Both the position numbers and the translations under genes were made by a program. Positions 7,999-15,115 of a stretch of DNA of 64,000 nt are shown here, piece by piece. Where the stretch lies: contig JBOFUP010000079.1 in the NCBI GenBank assembly GCA_051652645.1, positions 1 through 64,000 on the forward strand, read 5' to 3'. Each line of letters begins with the position of its first letter. Positions within the stretch are counted from its first letter, which is position 1. The DNA is from UBA7332 sp051652645. GTDB taxonomy: Bacteria; Bacteroidota; Bacteroidia; Bacteroidales; UBA7332. A model generated the notes under the pieces. The model worked only from the letters and a program-made list of their open reading frames with translations. It was not told where the DNA came from and did not search any database.

Positions 7999-8724
7999 TT
8001 ATTCGAATAGGCTTTTAACTATTTCAGGGCTTTTTAATTCAATCTTTGGGTTAATGTGATACTTTAGATACTCAATTAACCCATCTAAAACACTATTTCG
8101 ATCTTCTCTATTAATTGGAAGTTGACTCATGTCTCTGAAATCCAACGTAGATAATCTATATAGTAGCTCTGTGTCATATTGTGTTAGGAGGAGAGGGCTT
8201 GTTGGTTTGCTTGATTGTAGCATTCCATTTTCAATATTAAACCAATCACCACTATGCCAATCATTTAAATTATAAGCGAATCCTATGAATTTGGTTAATT
8301 TAATTATGAATATTAGGTGGAAATTTCCATACCCACTTTCTGTTAAATCAAGAACTTGAACAGCACTCTCAAGAAAAGTGTATAGTGATTGTTGTTGTGT
8401 GTTTTTTGTTACAAATTTTTCAATAATCTCAGTCAGGAGAATAGCTATTGCTGTCTTTACTGGATTAGTGTGGATTGAACTCAGTGGGGTTGAGATTCTA
8501 ACCTCTTTTATTCTCTGCAGTTCTCTGTTGGGTTTATGTTCAATCTCAAGATCTACTATCGTTAGGGGTTGGAATATGTTTCTCTTTACAGATGAGCGTT
8601 TACTTCTAGTGTTTGGAATATTGAATGCAATTATGCCAAACAACTCAGTGAAAATATGTACAATTGAAGCTTTGTCATTATATTTTATTGTGTGTAAAAT
8701 TACACCATTTGTTTTGTAGAACAT
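7999..8724 (-). CDS. recO: DNA repair protein RecO
   Basis: RecO helps load RecA onto gaps by binding single-stranded DNA and RecR in the RecFOR pathway. From ATG 8724 the protein is 241 residues. It shows the N-terminal OB-fold (MFYKTNGVILHTIKYND, ASIVHIFTELFGIIAFNIPN) and an alpha-helical C-terminal domain (HLIFIIKLTKFIGFAYNL). No zinc-finger cysteines are present, as in many Bacteroidota RecO proteins. A longer reading from a TTG at 8748 would start inside the promoter -7 box at 8746-8753, which supports the ATG at 8724. It is the first gene of the operon with the yihY-like and T9SS plug genes. Confidence 0.88.
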   Translation of the reverse strand: MFYKTNGVILHTIKYNDKASIVHIFTELFGIIAFNIPNTRSKRSSVKRNIFQPLTIVDLEIEHKPNRELQRIKEVRISTPLSSIHTNPVKTAIAILLTEIIEKFVTKNTQQQSLYTFLESAVQVLDLTESGYGNFHLIFIIKLTKFIGFAYNLNDWHSGDWFNIENGMLQSSKPTSPLLLTQYDTELLYRLSTLDFRDMSQLPINREDRNSVLDGLIEYLKYHINPKIELKSPEIVKSLFE

Positions 8725-8734
8725 TCTATTAAAG

Positions 8735-8774
8735 TTGTTTGTTTGCAAAGATATAAATAATTTTGTGGGACAAA
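8735..8774. promoter_or_regulatory. Overlapping divergent promoters of recO and the DUF2721 gene
   Basis: Leftward: TATCTTTG on the minus strand (8753-8746) with TTTG (8774-8771) upstream at a slightly short 17-base spacing. Rightward: TTG (8735-8737), 20 bases, TAATTTTG (8758-8765). Each -33 element lies across or beyond the other promoter's -7 box, so the two probably cannot be occupied at the same time. Confidence 0.6.
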
Positions 8775-8790
8775 CTTGTCTAAAATATAT

Positions 8791-9189
8791 ATGGAAGAGC
8801 TTACTTTGACAACACCTAGCCTATTGTTCTCTGCGGTTTCACTGATAATGTTGGCTTACACAAATCGTTTCCTTGCTTATGCATCATTAGTTCGATCTCT
8901 TAAGAAAGAGGTTCAAAGTAGTGATCTTCCAATGGCTGAGGCCCAAATTGCAAATCTACGAGAGCGTTTATATTTGACTCGTACTATGCAGATATTGGGA
9001 ATTAGCAGCCTTTTGTTATGCGTGCTTTCGATGTTTATGATTTTTATTGGTTGGAGTCAAGCTGGAGTATATAGTTTTGCGGTTGCACTTCTTCTTCTTA
9101 TTCTATCTTTGGGTTTCTCAATTCGAGAGATATTAATATCTGTCAAGGCATTGGAGATTCATTTAAGTAATCTGGAACAGAAAAAATAG
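8791..9189 (+). CDS. DUF2721 family membrane protein
   Basis: A small membrane protein of unknown function. From the ATG at 8791 it is 132 residues. It has the family-typical beginning LTTPSLLFSAVSLIMLAYTNRFLAY, a charged middle stretch (EAQIANLRERLYLTRTMQ) and two closely spaced hydrophobic helices at about 70-90 and 95-112, followed by a helical tail. A TTG codon at 8776 could extend it by five residues, but that codon is only 11 bases past the -7 box, so the ATG is preferred. It is monocistronic and divergent from recO. Confidence 0.75.
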   Translation: MEELTLTTPSLLFSAVSLIMLAYTNRFLAYASLVRSLKKEVQSSDLPMAEAQIANLRERLYLTRTMQILGISSLLLCVLSMFMIFIGWSQAGVYSFAVALLLLILSLGFSIREILISVKALEIHLSNLEQKK

Positions 9190-9201
9190 AGCAAAATGTT
9201 A

Positions 9202-9230
9202 TTGATTGGATACTATTTGTGTTATATTTG
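9202..9230 (+). promoter_or_regulatory. murF promoter
   Basis: TTG (9202-9204), 18 bases, TATATTTG (9223-9230), 54 bases before the murF ATG. It lies in the 95-base gap after the DUF2721 gene. Confidence 0.55.
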
Positions 9231-9284
9231 TAGTGAGAACTAGTTGTACTCTAGTATATTGAAAGGAATTAATAGAAATATCAT

Positions 9285-10577
9285 ATGTTGATCGAAAAAC
9301 TATATAAACTCTTCTTAGAGTACCCTGTTGTAACAACAGATACTCGCAATTGCCCGCAGGGATCAATATTTTTTGCGCTCAAGGGTGACAAATTTAATGG
9401 GAATCACTATGCTCAACAGGCTCTCGATAATGGTTGTGCTGCTGCTGTGGTAGATGAGGTTGAGTTTGCAACTGATCCGCGTATTACTCTTGTGAGTGAT
9501 GTTCTAAAGGCTCTTCAGGATTTAGCACGATATCATAGACGAACAATGAAAGTGCCCGTGATTGCAATAACGGGCACTAATGGTAAGACAACCACAAAGG
9601 AGCTTGCTGCTGCTGTTTTATCAAGAAGGTATAATGTGCTATATACAGAGGGAAATCTCAATAATCATATTGGAGTGCCTTTAACTCTGCTTCGTCTTAC
9701 TAAAGAGCATAATTTAGCAGTTATTGAGATGGGTGCTAACCATCCTGGCGATATTAAGGAGTTAGTTGAGATAGCAGAACCTAATTTTGGACTTATCACT
9801 AATGTAGGAAAAGCTCACCTTGAAGGATTTGGATCTTTTGAGGGAGTAATACGTACTAAGTGTGAGATGTATGAGTATATTCGTAGGAGTGGAGGGAAGA
9901 TTTTCCTTCATAATGAGAATACAATCCTATCTGATCACTCAAAAGGTATTGAGTCAATACTTTATGGAGTTCACCCTAGGATATATCTGCATGGCCATAT
10001 CTTGTCTAACAATCCATTTATATCTTTTGAGTGGCATACATTAACTTTCCCGTCTTATGAGGGGGTGGTTAATACAAAACTTATAGGAGAGTATAACTTC
10101 TACAATGCTTTAGCCGCGGCTGCAATAGGTTGCTATTTTGGTGTGGCTTATGATGATATATCATTAGCCCTCTCTGAATATGAGCCAAAAAATAATCGAT
10201 CCCAGCTTAAGGTTACTAGCCGTAACCATGTGGTAGTAGATGCCTATAATGCTAATCCAACAAGTATGAAAGCTTCTTTGAGAAACTTTCACTCTATGGA
10301 AGTATCAAATAAGCTACTTATCCTTGGTGATATGTTAGAGCTTGGTGAGCACGCTGCTTATGAACATCAACAAGTAATAACCCAATTGGAGGAGTATGGC
10401 TTTGAAGAGGTATTGCTTGTAGGTGCCAATTTTAAGGCTACTAAGAATAATATGCACTGTTTTCCAGATTGTGATGCCCTTATATCTTTTATAGAGAGCA
10501 AGAAGTATAATGACCGCTATGTGTTGATTAAGGGCTCAAGAGGTATTGCTTTAGAGCGTTGTCTTGATATTCTTTGA
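9285..10577 (+). CDS. murF: UDP-N-acetylmuramoyl-tripeptide--D-alanyl-D-alanine ligase
   Basis: Adds D-Ala-D-Ala to the UDP-MurNAc-tripeptide, the last cytoplasmic step of peptidoglycan precursor synthesis, using ATP. The 430 residues show the Mur ligase order: an N-terminal substrate domain (TDTRNCPQGSIFFALKGDKFNG), the P-loop ITGTNGKTTTKEL at about residue 97, EGNLNNHIGVPLTLL, the catalytic EMGANHPGDIKEL, the KNNRSQ segment and the C-terminal DAYNANPTSMKASL typical of MurF. Downstream murein genes are not present here; the gene stands alone between its promoter and the terminator at 10669. Confidence 0.96.
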   Translation: MLIEKLYKLFLEYPVVTTDTRNCPQGSIFFALKGDKFNGNHYAQQALDNGCAAAVVDEVEFATDPRITLVSDVLKALQDLARYHRRTMKVPVIAITGTNGKTTTKELAAAVLSRRYNVLYTEGNLNNHIGVPLTLLRLTKEHNLAVIEMGANHPGDIKELVEIAEPNFGLITNVGKAHLEGFGSFEGVIRTKCEMYEYIRRSGGKIFLHNENTILSDHSKGIESILYGVHPRIYLHGHILSNNPFISFEWHTLTFPSYEGVVNTKLIGEYNFYNALAAAAIGCYFGVAYDDISLALSEYEPKNNRSQLKVTSRNHVVVDAYNANPTSMKASLRNFHSMEVSNKLLILGDMLELGEHAAYEHQQVITQLEEYGFEEVLLVGANFKATKNNMHCFPDCDALISFIESKKYNDRYVLIKGSRGIALERCLDIL

Positions 10578-10921
10578 AACCCTTTTTACTTAGTAATTAA
10601 GCTATTTGCTATTGTTGGAATTTATTTAACAATAGGGCTACGAACCAAATAATATAGAGCTTTGTTTTATTCCCAGTTGATGATATTTTATATATCTTAT
10701 CAACTGGGAATTTTTATATGTGTTTTCTTGAACTATAGATTAAATTATATTACCTAACCTTTAACTGAGAGCTCTATGGAACCACCATTGAGATTTTGAT
10801 TTTTATGTCCTTACGTGGGACTTTTAACCTTAACTATTCTCCCCCCTTTCTTAAACTTCTAATTTATTTTCCTTTTGGGGAGAAGTCTTAATCTATTTAA
10901 ACTAATTCCTATTTTTTAGCT
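10578..10921 (+). other. Intergenic region: murF terminator and leader of the lipoprotein cluster
   Basis: 344 bases without a gene. The first part holds the murF terminator (10669-10717). The second part is a pyrimidine-rich stretch before the first lipoprotein, with a weak hairpin TTCTCCCC (10837-10844) / GGGGAGAA (10877-10884) about 40 bases upstream of the ATG. I see no clear TAnnTTTG element here. Confidence 0.5.
10669..10717 (+). terminator. Terminator after murF
   Basis: The 13-bp perfect stem ATTCCCAGTTGAT (10669-10681) / ATCAACTGGGAAT (10699-10711) is followed by TTTTT. It lies about 90 bases after the murF stop. Confidence 0.85.
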
Positions 10922-12343
10922 ATGAAGACTCTAAGAAAAATGATGGGCTTCGGCGTCATCGCGTTTGCAATTTTCGCTTTTAATGCGTGTAGTAGTAAAG
11001 ATAGTACAGAAGTTCCTTCTTCAGGTCAAGAGGTAACATTCCAGTTGGACGCAAAAACTGTAATGGAAACTAAGGCTGCTATTGCTGGATATACTGAGTG
11101 TAACGATACTAATATTCCATTGCAGGTATCTATAGTATTAAGTGGTACTGAAGATGTTGTTATTAGTGATGAACCTGTAAATTTATTTGGAGATAATTAC
11201 AAGACAGCTCCTATTTTGTTGAAATCAGGTGAATATACTGTAGAGAGTGTAACTGTTTATAATGGTACTACTGTTATTTATTCTGGTGTTAAAGCTCCTG
11301 CTGAATTCGCTACATTTATCCCTGATGGTTATTTGATGGGCGAACAGAAGTTTACAGTAACAGATTACACAAAACCTACAGTTCCTTTGTATGTGCTTTG
11401 TGCTAAAGGTGAGCCAGCAAACAAGTTTGGTATGCCTAAGTTCCAAATAAACAGAATTGAGGTTAACTGTTTCGACTTATTCTTCAACGTTTGTGATCCT
11501 ACAAAAGGAAACGAGCACGAAGTTGGTACAGGTATGATTTCGGTTTATGACAAAGTAGATGGTAATTTATTGTATTCAGATGAGTTTGGAGAAGGTAATA
11601 TTGCAACTCTTTGTTTCGCAAATGATTTAACTAAATTGGATGCTGAAGAAGTATATTATATTGAAGTCGTTTTAAATAATTCATTCTTAGTAGGAACTCC
11701 TGTTACTCTTTCAGGTAATGCAACAGTAGAGCAGTTATTGAAATATAAAGAAGCTTCAAACTGGGATGAAGATATGAACGCTATTCACGTTCAATATTGT
11801 GGTCAAACAACATTTTGCCTTCTTCCTGGACTAATCTGTGATATTTGTGAGACTCAACTTTATGAGGACTTCGAAAGATACAGCGACATTAATCAATTCT
11901 ATGAAAAATCAGGATGGCTAAATCTTAATGGTGGAGAAGACATGTTGCTAAGACATCCAGAAGACAACCAATGGATGTTAGCTATTGGTAACGATAGAGA
12001 GTTTATGTGGAAAACTGTCAAATTTGCTTACACAAGTGGTGATGTAGTATCATTAGATGCATTTGTTAAATCATATGCAAAAGAGTGGAACAAATGGGAT
12101 GCTGTAGTTACATTAGCTCTAGCTGACGAAGATGGTAATATAATTGAAGGGACAATGAAGGATATTAAGATGAGTTCACCTTGTGGACATGCTTCATGGA
12201 CTACAATACCAAGATGTGGATTTACTCCAGAGGTAGAAAGTGGATGTTATCGTCTTTATGTAAAAGTTAAACTAGCTGAAACTTGCATAGGTGAATACTA
12301 TTTCGGTATGGATAATGTGAGTTCAATACCAAAAGAGATCTAA
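10922..12343 (+). CDS. Two-domain lipoprotein, tandem paralogue 1
   Basis: I do not recognise the family. The 473 residues begin with a lipoprotein signal (lipobox FNAC, Cys 23), so it is predicted to sit in the outer membrane. The N-terminal domain (about 30-295) is shared with the next two genes: QEVTFQLDAKTVMETKAAI, YLMGEQKFTV, VPLYVLCAKGEPANKFGMPK and NCFDLFFNVCDP. A four-cysteine linker (C-GQTTF-C-LLPGLI-C-DI-C) near 295-315 leads to a C-terminal beta-rich domain ending GCYRLYVKVKL...YYFGMDNV. A terminator at 12378 follows. The strand pattern resembles fimbrillin-type or jelly-roll adhesins, but that is only a guess. Confidence 0.7.
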   Translation: MKTLRKMMGFGVIAFAIFAFNACSSKDSTEVPSSGQEVTFQLDAKTVMETKAAIAGYTECNDTNIPLQVSIVLSGTEDVVISDEPVNLFGDNYKTAPILLKSGEYTVESVTVYNGTTVIYSGVKAPAEFATFIPDGYLMGEQKFTVTDYTKPTVPLYVLCAKGEPANKFGMPKFQINRIEVNCFDLFFNVCDPTKGNEHEVGTGMISVYDKVDGNLLYSDEFGEGNIATLCFANDLTKLDAEEVYYIEVVLNNSFLVGTPVTLSGNATVEQLLKYKEASNWDEDMNAIHVQYCGQTTFCLLPGLICDICETQLYEDFERYSDINQFYEKSGWLNLNGGEDMLLRHPEDNQWMLAIGNDREFMWKTVKFAYTSGDVVSLDAFVKSYAKEWNKWDAVVTLALADEDGNIIEGTMKDIKMSSPCGHASWTTIPRCGFTPEVESGCYRLYVKVKLAETCIGEYYFGMDNVSSIPKEI

Positions 12344-12377
12344 TTTTGGAAGTTAATTTTTAGTTCGGTTGTTTGAT

Positions 12378-12414
12378 AACGGGCTGTTGTCATAGTACGA
12401 CAGCCCGTTTTTTG
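12378..12414 (+). terminator. Terminator after tandem lipoprotein 1
   Basis: The 13-bp stem AACGGGCTGTTGT / ACGACAGCCCGTT (12378-12390, 12397-12409, one G-U pair) is followed by a T run (12408-12413). It lies between paralogues 1 and 2, so paralogue 2 either depends on read-through or has its own weak promoter. Confidence 0.9.
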
Positions 12415-12434
12415 TAAACCAAACAAGATTGATT

Positions 12435-13361
12435 ATGGCTGAAATTAGAGTTAGATGGCTATGTAAAGTCATACTCTTGTCTCTATCGTCGCTCTTCATC
12501 TATTCTTGTAATAGTGATGAGGGCCAACAGAGAGATGTGAAAGGACAAGAGGTTGTATTTGAGTTTGATGCTAACCAAATCCTTAATACTAGAGCCGGGG
12601 ATCAAGATGTAGAGTGTTCTACAAGTAGAAACACACTCTTTATGGCTGAGATAAGTTTGATTACACCTAAAGGGAGATCCCTTAAAAGTGGTAGAGTTTC
12701 AATCAGTGAAGGTAAGCTTAAATCAGATCCTTTTTTCTTGGAGATTGGTAGCTATATTGTTGATAATGTCACTCTTTTTGATGGTATGATCCAAAGGGTA
12801 GCCTATTCTGGAGTAAGGAAAGGTGGTGAGTTTGCTAATTACATACCTCCACACCCTGATGAGGGAAATAGTTACTTAATGGGGGAACAGACATTCGAAG
12901 TAACAGTATATACAAAGCCGAGTATTTCAACTTATCTTCTTTGTGCTAGTGGCGAGGAAGCTTCTAGCTTTGGAATGCCAAAGTTTGAAATAAACTCTGT
13001 TGATGTAGCTTGTTTTGATATATTTTTCAATGTTTGTAATCCAAGTGCGAATAATGAACACTTTGTTGGTTCTGGTGTGATTACACTTTACGATAAAATT
13101 GGCGAGGAAAGAGTTGCTATTATTAGTGATACGTTTGGTGAAGGTGATATTGCTACACTTTGCTTTGCGGATAACTTGACAATAGCGGACCAAGAGGAGA
13201 GTTATTACGTAGAGGTAGTTTTTGATAATTCATTCCTGAAAGAGTCTCAAAGGGTACATGGAGAGTTACTAAGTGTAACTCAATTGAAATCATTTAAGAG
13301 CGATGATGGTGGATGGAATAGTGAGATGAATTGTGTTCATAAAGTTTATTCGCCTAAATAG
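12435..13361 (+). CDS. Single-domain lipoprotein, tandem paralogue 2
   Basis: Unrecognised family. From the ATG at 12435 it is 308 residues; a TTG two codons earlier is less likely. The signal ends SSLFIYSC, followed by NSDEGQQRD. Only the N-terminal domain of its neighbours is present: QEVVFEFDANQILNTRAGDQ, YLMGEQTFEV, YLLCASGEEASSFGMPKFEI, CFDIFFNVCNP and FGEGDIATLCFAD. The protein stops exactly where the neighbours have their Cys-rich linker (EMNCVHKVYSPK), so it looks like a naturally single-domain form and not a frameshift. It lies 51 bases before paralogue 3. Confidence 0.68.
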   Translation: MAEIRVRWLCKVILLSLSSLFIYSCNSDEGQQRDVKGQEVVFEFDANQILNTRAGDQDVECSTSRNTLFMAEISLITPKGRSLKSGRVSISEGKLKSDPFFLEIGSYIVDNVTLFDGMIQRVAYSGVRKGGEFANYIPPHPDEGNSYLMGEQTFEVTVYTKPSISTYLLCASGEEASSFGMPKFEINSVDVACFDIFFNVCNPSANNEHFVGSGVITLYDKIGEERVAIISDTFGEGDIATLCFADNLTIADQEESYYVEVVFDNSFLKESQRVHGELLSVTQLKSFKSDDGGWNSEMNCVHKVYSPK

Positions 13362-13412
13362 ACATTTATTGCTGATTTAATTCTTTTTTATTTAATTCTA
13401 ATATTCATAATT

Positions 13413-15044
13413 ATGAAAACTGTTATTTCAAAATTGTTTTCATCTTTTTTATTTGTGGCTTTCGTTGGATCTTTAGCTACATCATGTAGTTCTAAAGATG
13501 AAATTGATAACCCTACTAGTAAGCAAGAAGTGGTGTTTCAATTGGATGCGAAGACTGTGATGGATACCAAGGCTGCTATTGAAGGTTATGCAGAGTGTTT
13601 AACAGATAACTCTCCAATGCAAGTTGCCATTGAGCTTACTGGACCAGAGAGCAAGACTATAAATGAGTTTGTTTCTCTTTATGGAGATAACTACAAGACA
13701 GCTCCTGTATTGTTGAAATCTGGTGAATATACAGTACAAAGTGTAACTGTTTATAATGGTGGAAATGTAATTTACTCAGGTGTGTCAGGTATTAGTAACC
13801 CTCTTCCTGAATTTGCTACATTTATTCCGTCAGAATATTTGATGGGTGTTCAAAAATTCACTGTTAATGACTATACAAAACCTACAGTTCCTCTGTATGT
13901 TCTTTGTGCTAAAGGTGAGCCTGCAAGTAAGTTCGGTATGCCTAAATTCCAAATAAACAGAATTGAGGTAAATTGTTTCGATCTATTCTTCAACGTTTGT
14001 GATCCTGAACAAGGTAATGAGCACATAGTTGGTTCTGGTATTATACAACTTTGGAAAGAGGATGGTTCTGTTAAACTTTATGAAGATAGCTTTGGCAGTG
14101 AGAATATTGCAACTCTATGCTTTGCTGATGATTTGACAATAACAGATAACACAACTGAGAAGTATCTTTTGGTTGTTAGATTGAACCCTCCAGCTCCTTT
14201 AGCTGCACAAACAACGATTGCAGTTGTTTCAGTTGATCAGCTTTTGAGATTTAAAGAGGTTGTGGCTACTGAAAATACAAGTGGATGGGATGCTGAAATG
14301 AATGCTGTACACGTTATAGTATGTGGTGGAACTCCTTTCTGTTTACCTATTCCGGGTATTTTGTGTGATGGTGAAGACCCAGATCCTGATCCAGAGTGTG
14401 ATGGTTTGACTAATCTTTATGACAATTTCAATAACTATGTTGCTTTGAATGGATTATTTGTTGATGGACCATGGGTTAACTTTAATGGTGCTTCATTAGA
14501 TGTAGCAAGTAGTGATGCTTCGCTAGGATTGCAAACAGAGAGCAATAATGGTAAAAATAAGCAGTATGCTGAGATGAGTTTTGTTGCTGGTGAAAATGAT
14601 GCAACAACTCGTATTTATGATTTTAGAACAAAAAGATTTAAGTTCAAACAAGGTGAGAATATCGCATTCGAACATTGGTTGAGATCAGTTAGAGACGTAA
14701 CTTCTAATGATAAGCATAAATTCATTGCAAAAGCAACGTTGGAGCTGTGGAATGACTTTGGTATATTAACAGAAACAAAGATTGATTGGTGGTCAACTCC
14801 AGATTCAGATCCATTAACAGCTACAGGTAATGGAGATTGGCATTATGTTCCAGCGCCTAAGTATGGCGATCCATTCCCAAATGAACAAGTGGTGGATGGT
14901 TGTTACTATCTTAAAATAAGAGTTGAGATTATGCCAATTGAGCAGAAGAAAGGCGATCCTGTTATCTTTGAACAAGGTCGCAGATACTATCTTGGTATAG
15001 ATAATTTAGTTAAGTATTCAGGTGAGAATCCAAATCAGATTTAA
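13413..15044 (+). CDS. Two-domain lipoprotein, tandem paralogue 3
   Basis: Unrecognised family. The 543 residues carry a lipoprotein signal (GSLATSC, then SSKDE, an acidic stretch like a surface-export signal). The N-terminal domain is close to paralogue 1 (EVVFQLDAKTVMDTKAAI, YLMGVQKFTV, VPLYVLCAKGEPASKFGMPK). The linker is C-GGTPF-C-LPIPGIL-C-DGEDPDPDPE-C, longer and Asp-Pro rich. The C-terminal domain (about 330-540) keeps the ending GCYYLKIRVEI...RYYLGIDNL seen in paralogue 1 but is otherwise diverged and longer. It is the last gene of the cluster, closed by a strong terminator at 15076. Confidence 0.7.
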   Translation: MKTVISKLFSSFLFVAFVGSLATSCSSKDEIDNPTSKQEVVFQLDAKTVMDTKAAIEGYAECLTDNSPMQVAIELTGPESKTINEFVSLYGDNYKTAPVLLKSGEYTVQSVTVYNGGNVIYSGVSGISNPLPEFATFIPSEYLMGVQKFTVNDYTKPTVPLYVLCAKGEPASKFGMPKFQINRIEVNCFDLFFNVCDPEQGNEHIVGSGIIQLWKEDGSVKLYEDSFGSENIATLCFADDLTITDNTTEKYLLVVRLNPPAPLAAQTTIAVVSVDQLLRFKEVVATENTSGWDAEMNAVHVIVCGGTPFCLPIPGILCDGEDPDPDPECDGLTNLYDNFNNYVALNGLFVDGPWVNFNGASLDVASSDASLGLQTESNNGKNKQYAEMSFVAGENDATTRIYDFRTKRFKFKQGENIAFEHWLRSVRDVTSNDKHKFIAKATLELWNDFGILTETKIDWWSTPDSDPLTATGNGDWHYVPAPKYGDPFPNEQVVDGCYYLKIRVEIMPIEQKKGDPVIFEQGRRYYLGIDNLVKYSGENPNQI

Positions 15045-15075
15045 ATATGATGGGATTAGTTTGCCAATAGAGAGA

Positions 15076-15115
15076 AGAGAGTGTGTGTCAATTGTGACAC
15101 GCACTCTCTTTTTTT
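15076..15115. terminator. Bidirectional terminator between the lipoprotein cluster and uvrA
   Basis: A 15-bp stem (AGAGAGTGTGTGTCA / TGACACGCACTCTCT; 15076-15090, 15095-15109, one G-U pair), a 4-base loop and a run of eight T reaching the uvrA stop codon on the other strand. Confidence 0.9.

Noticed and set aside
12435..13361. Frameshifted or truncated copy of the two-domain lipoprotein
   Set aside because: It ends at the same linker boundary, and the 51 bases to the next gene contain no remnant of the second domain. An intact single-domain form is more likely.
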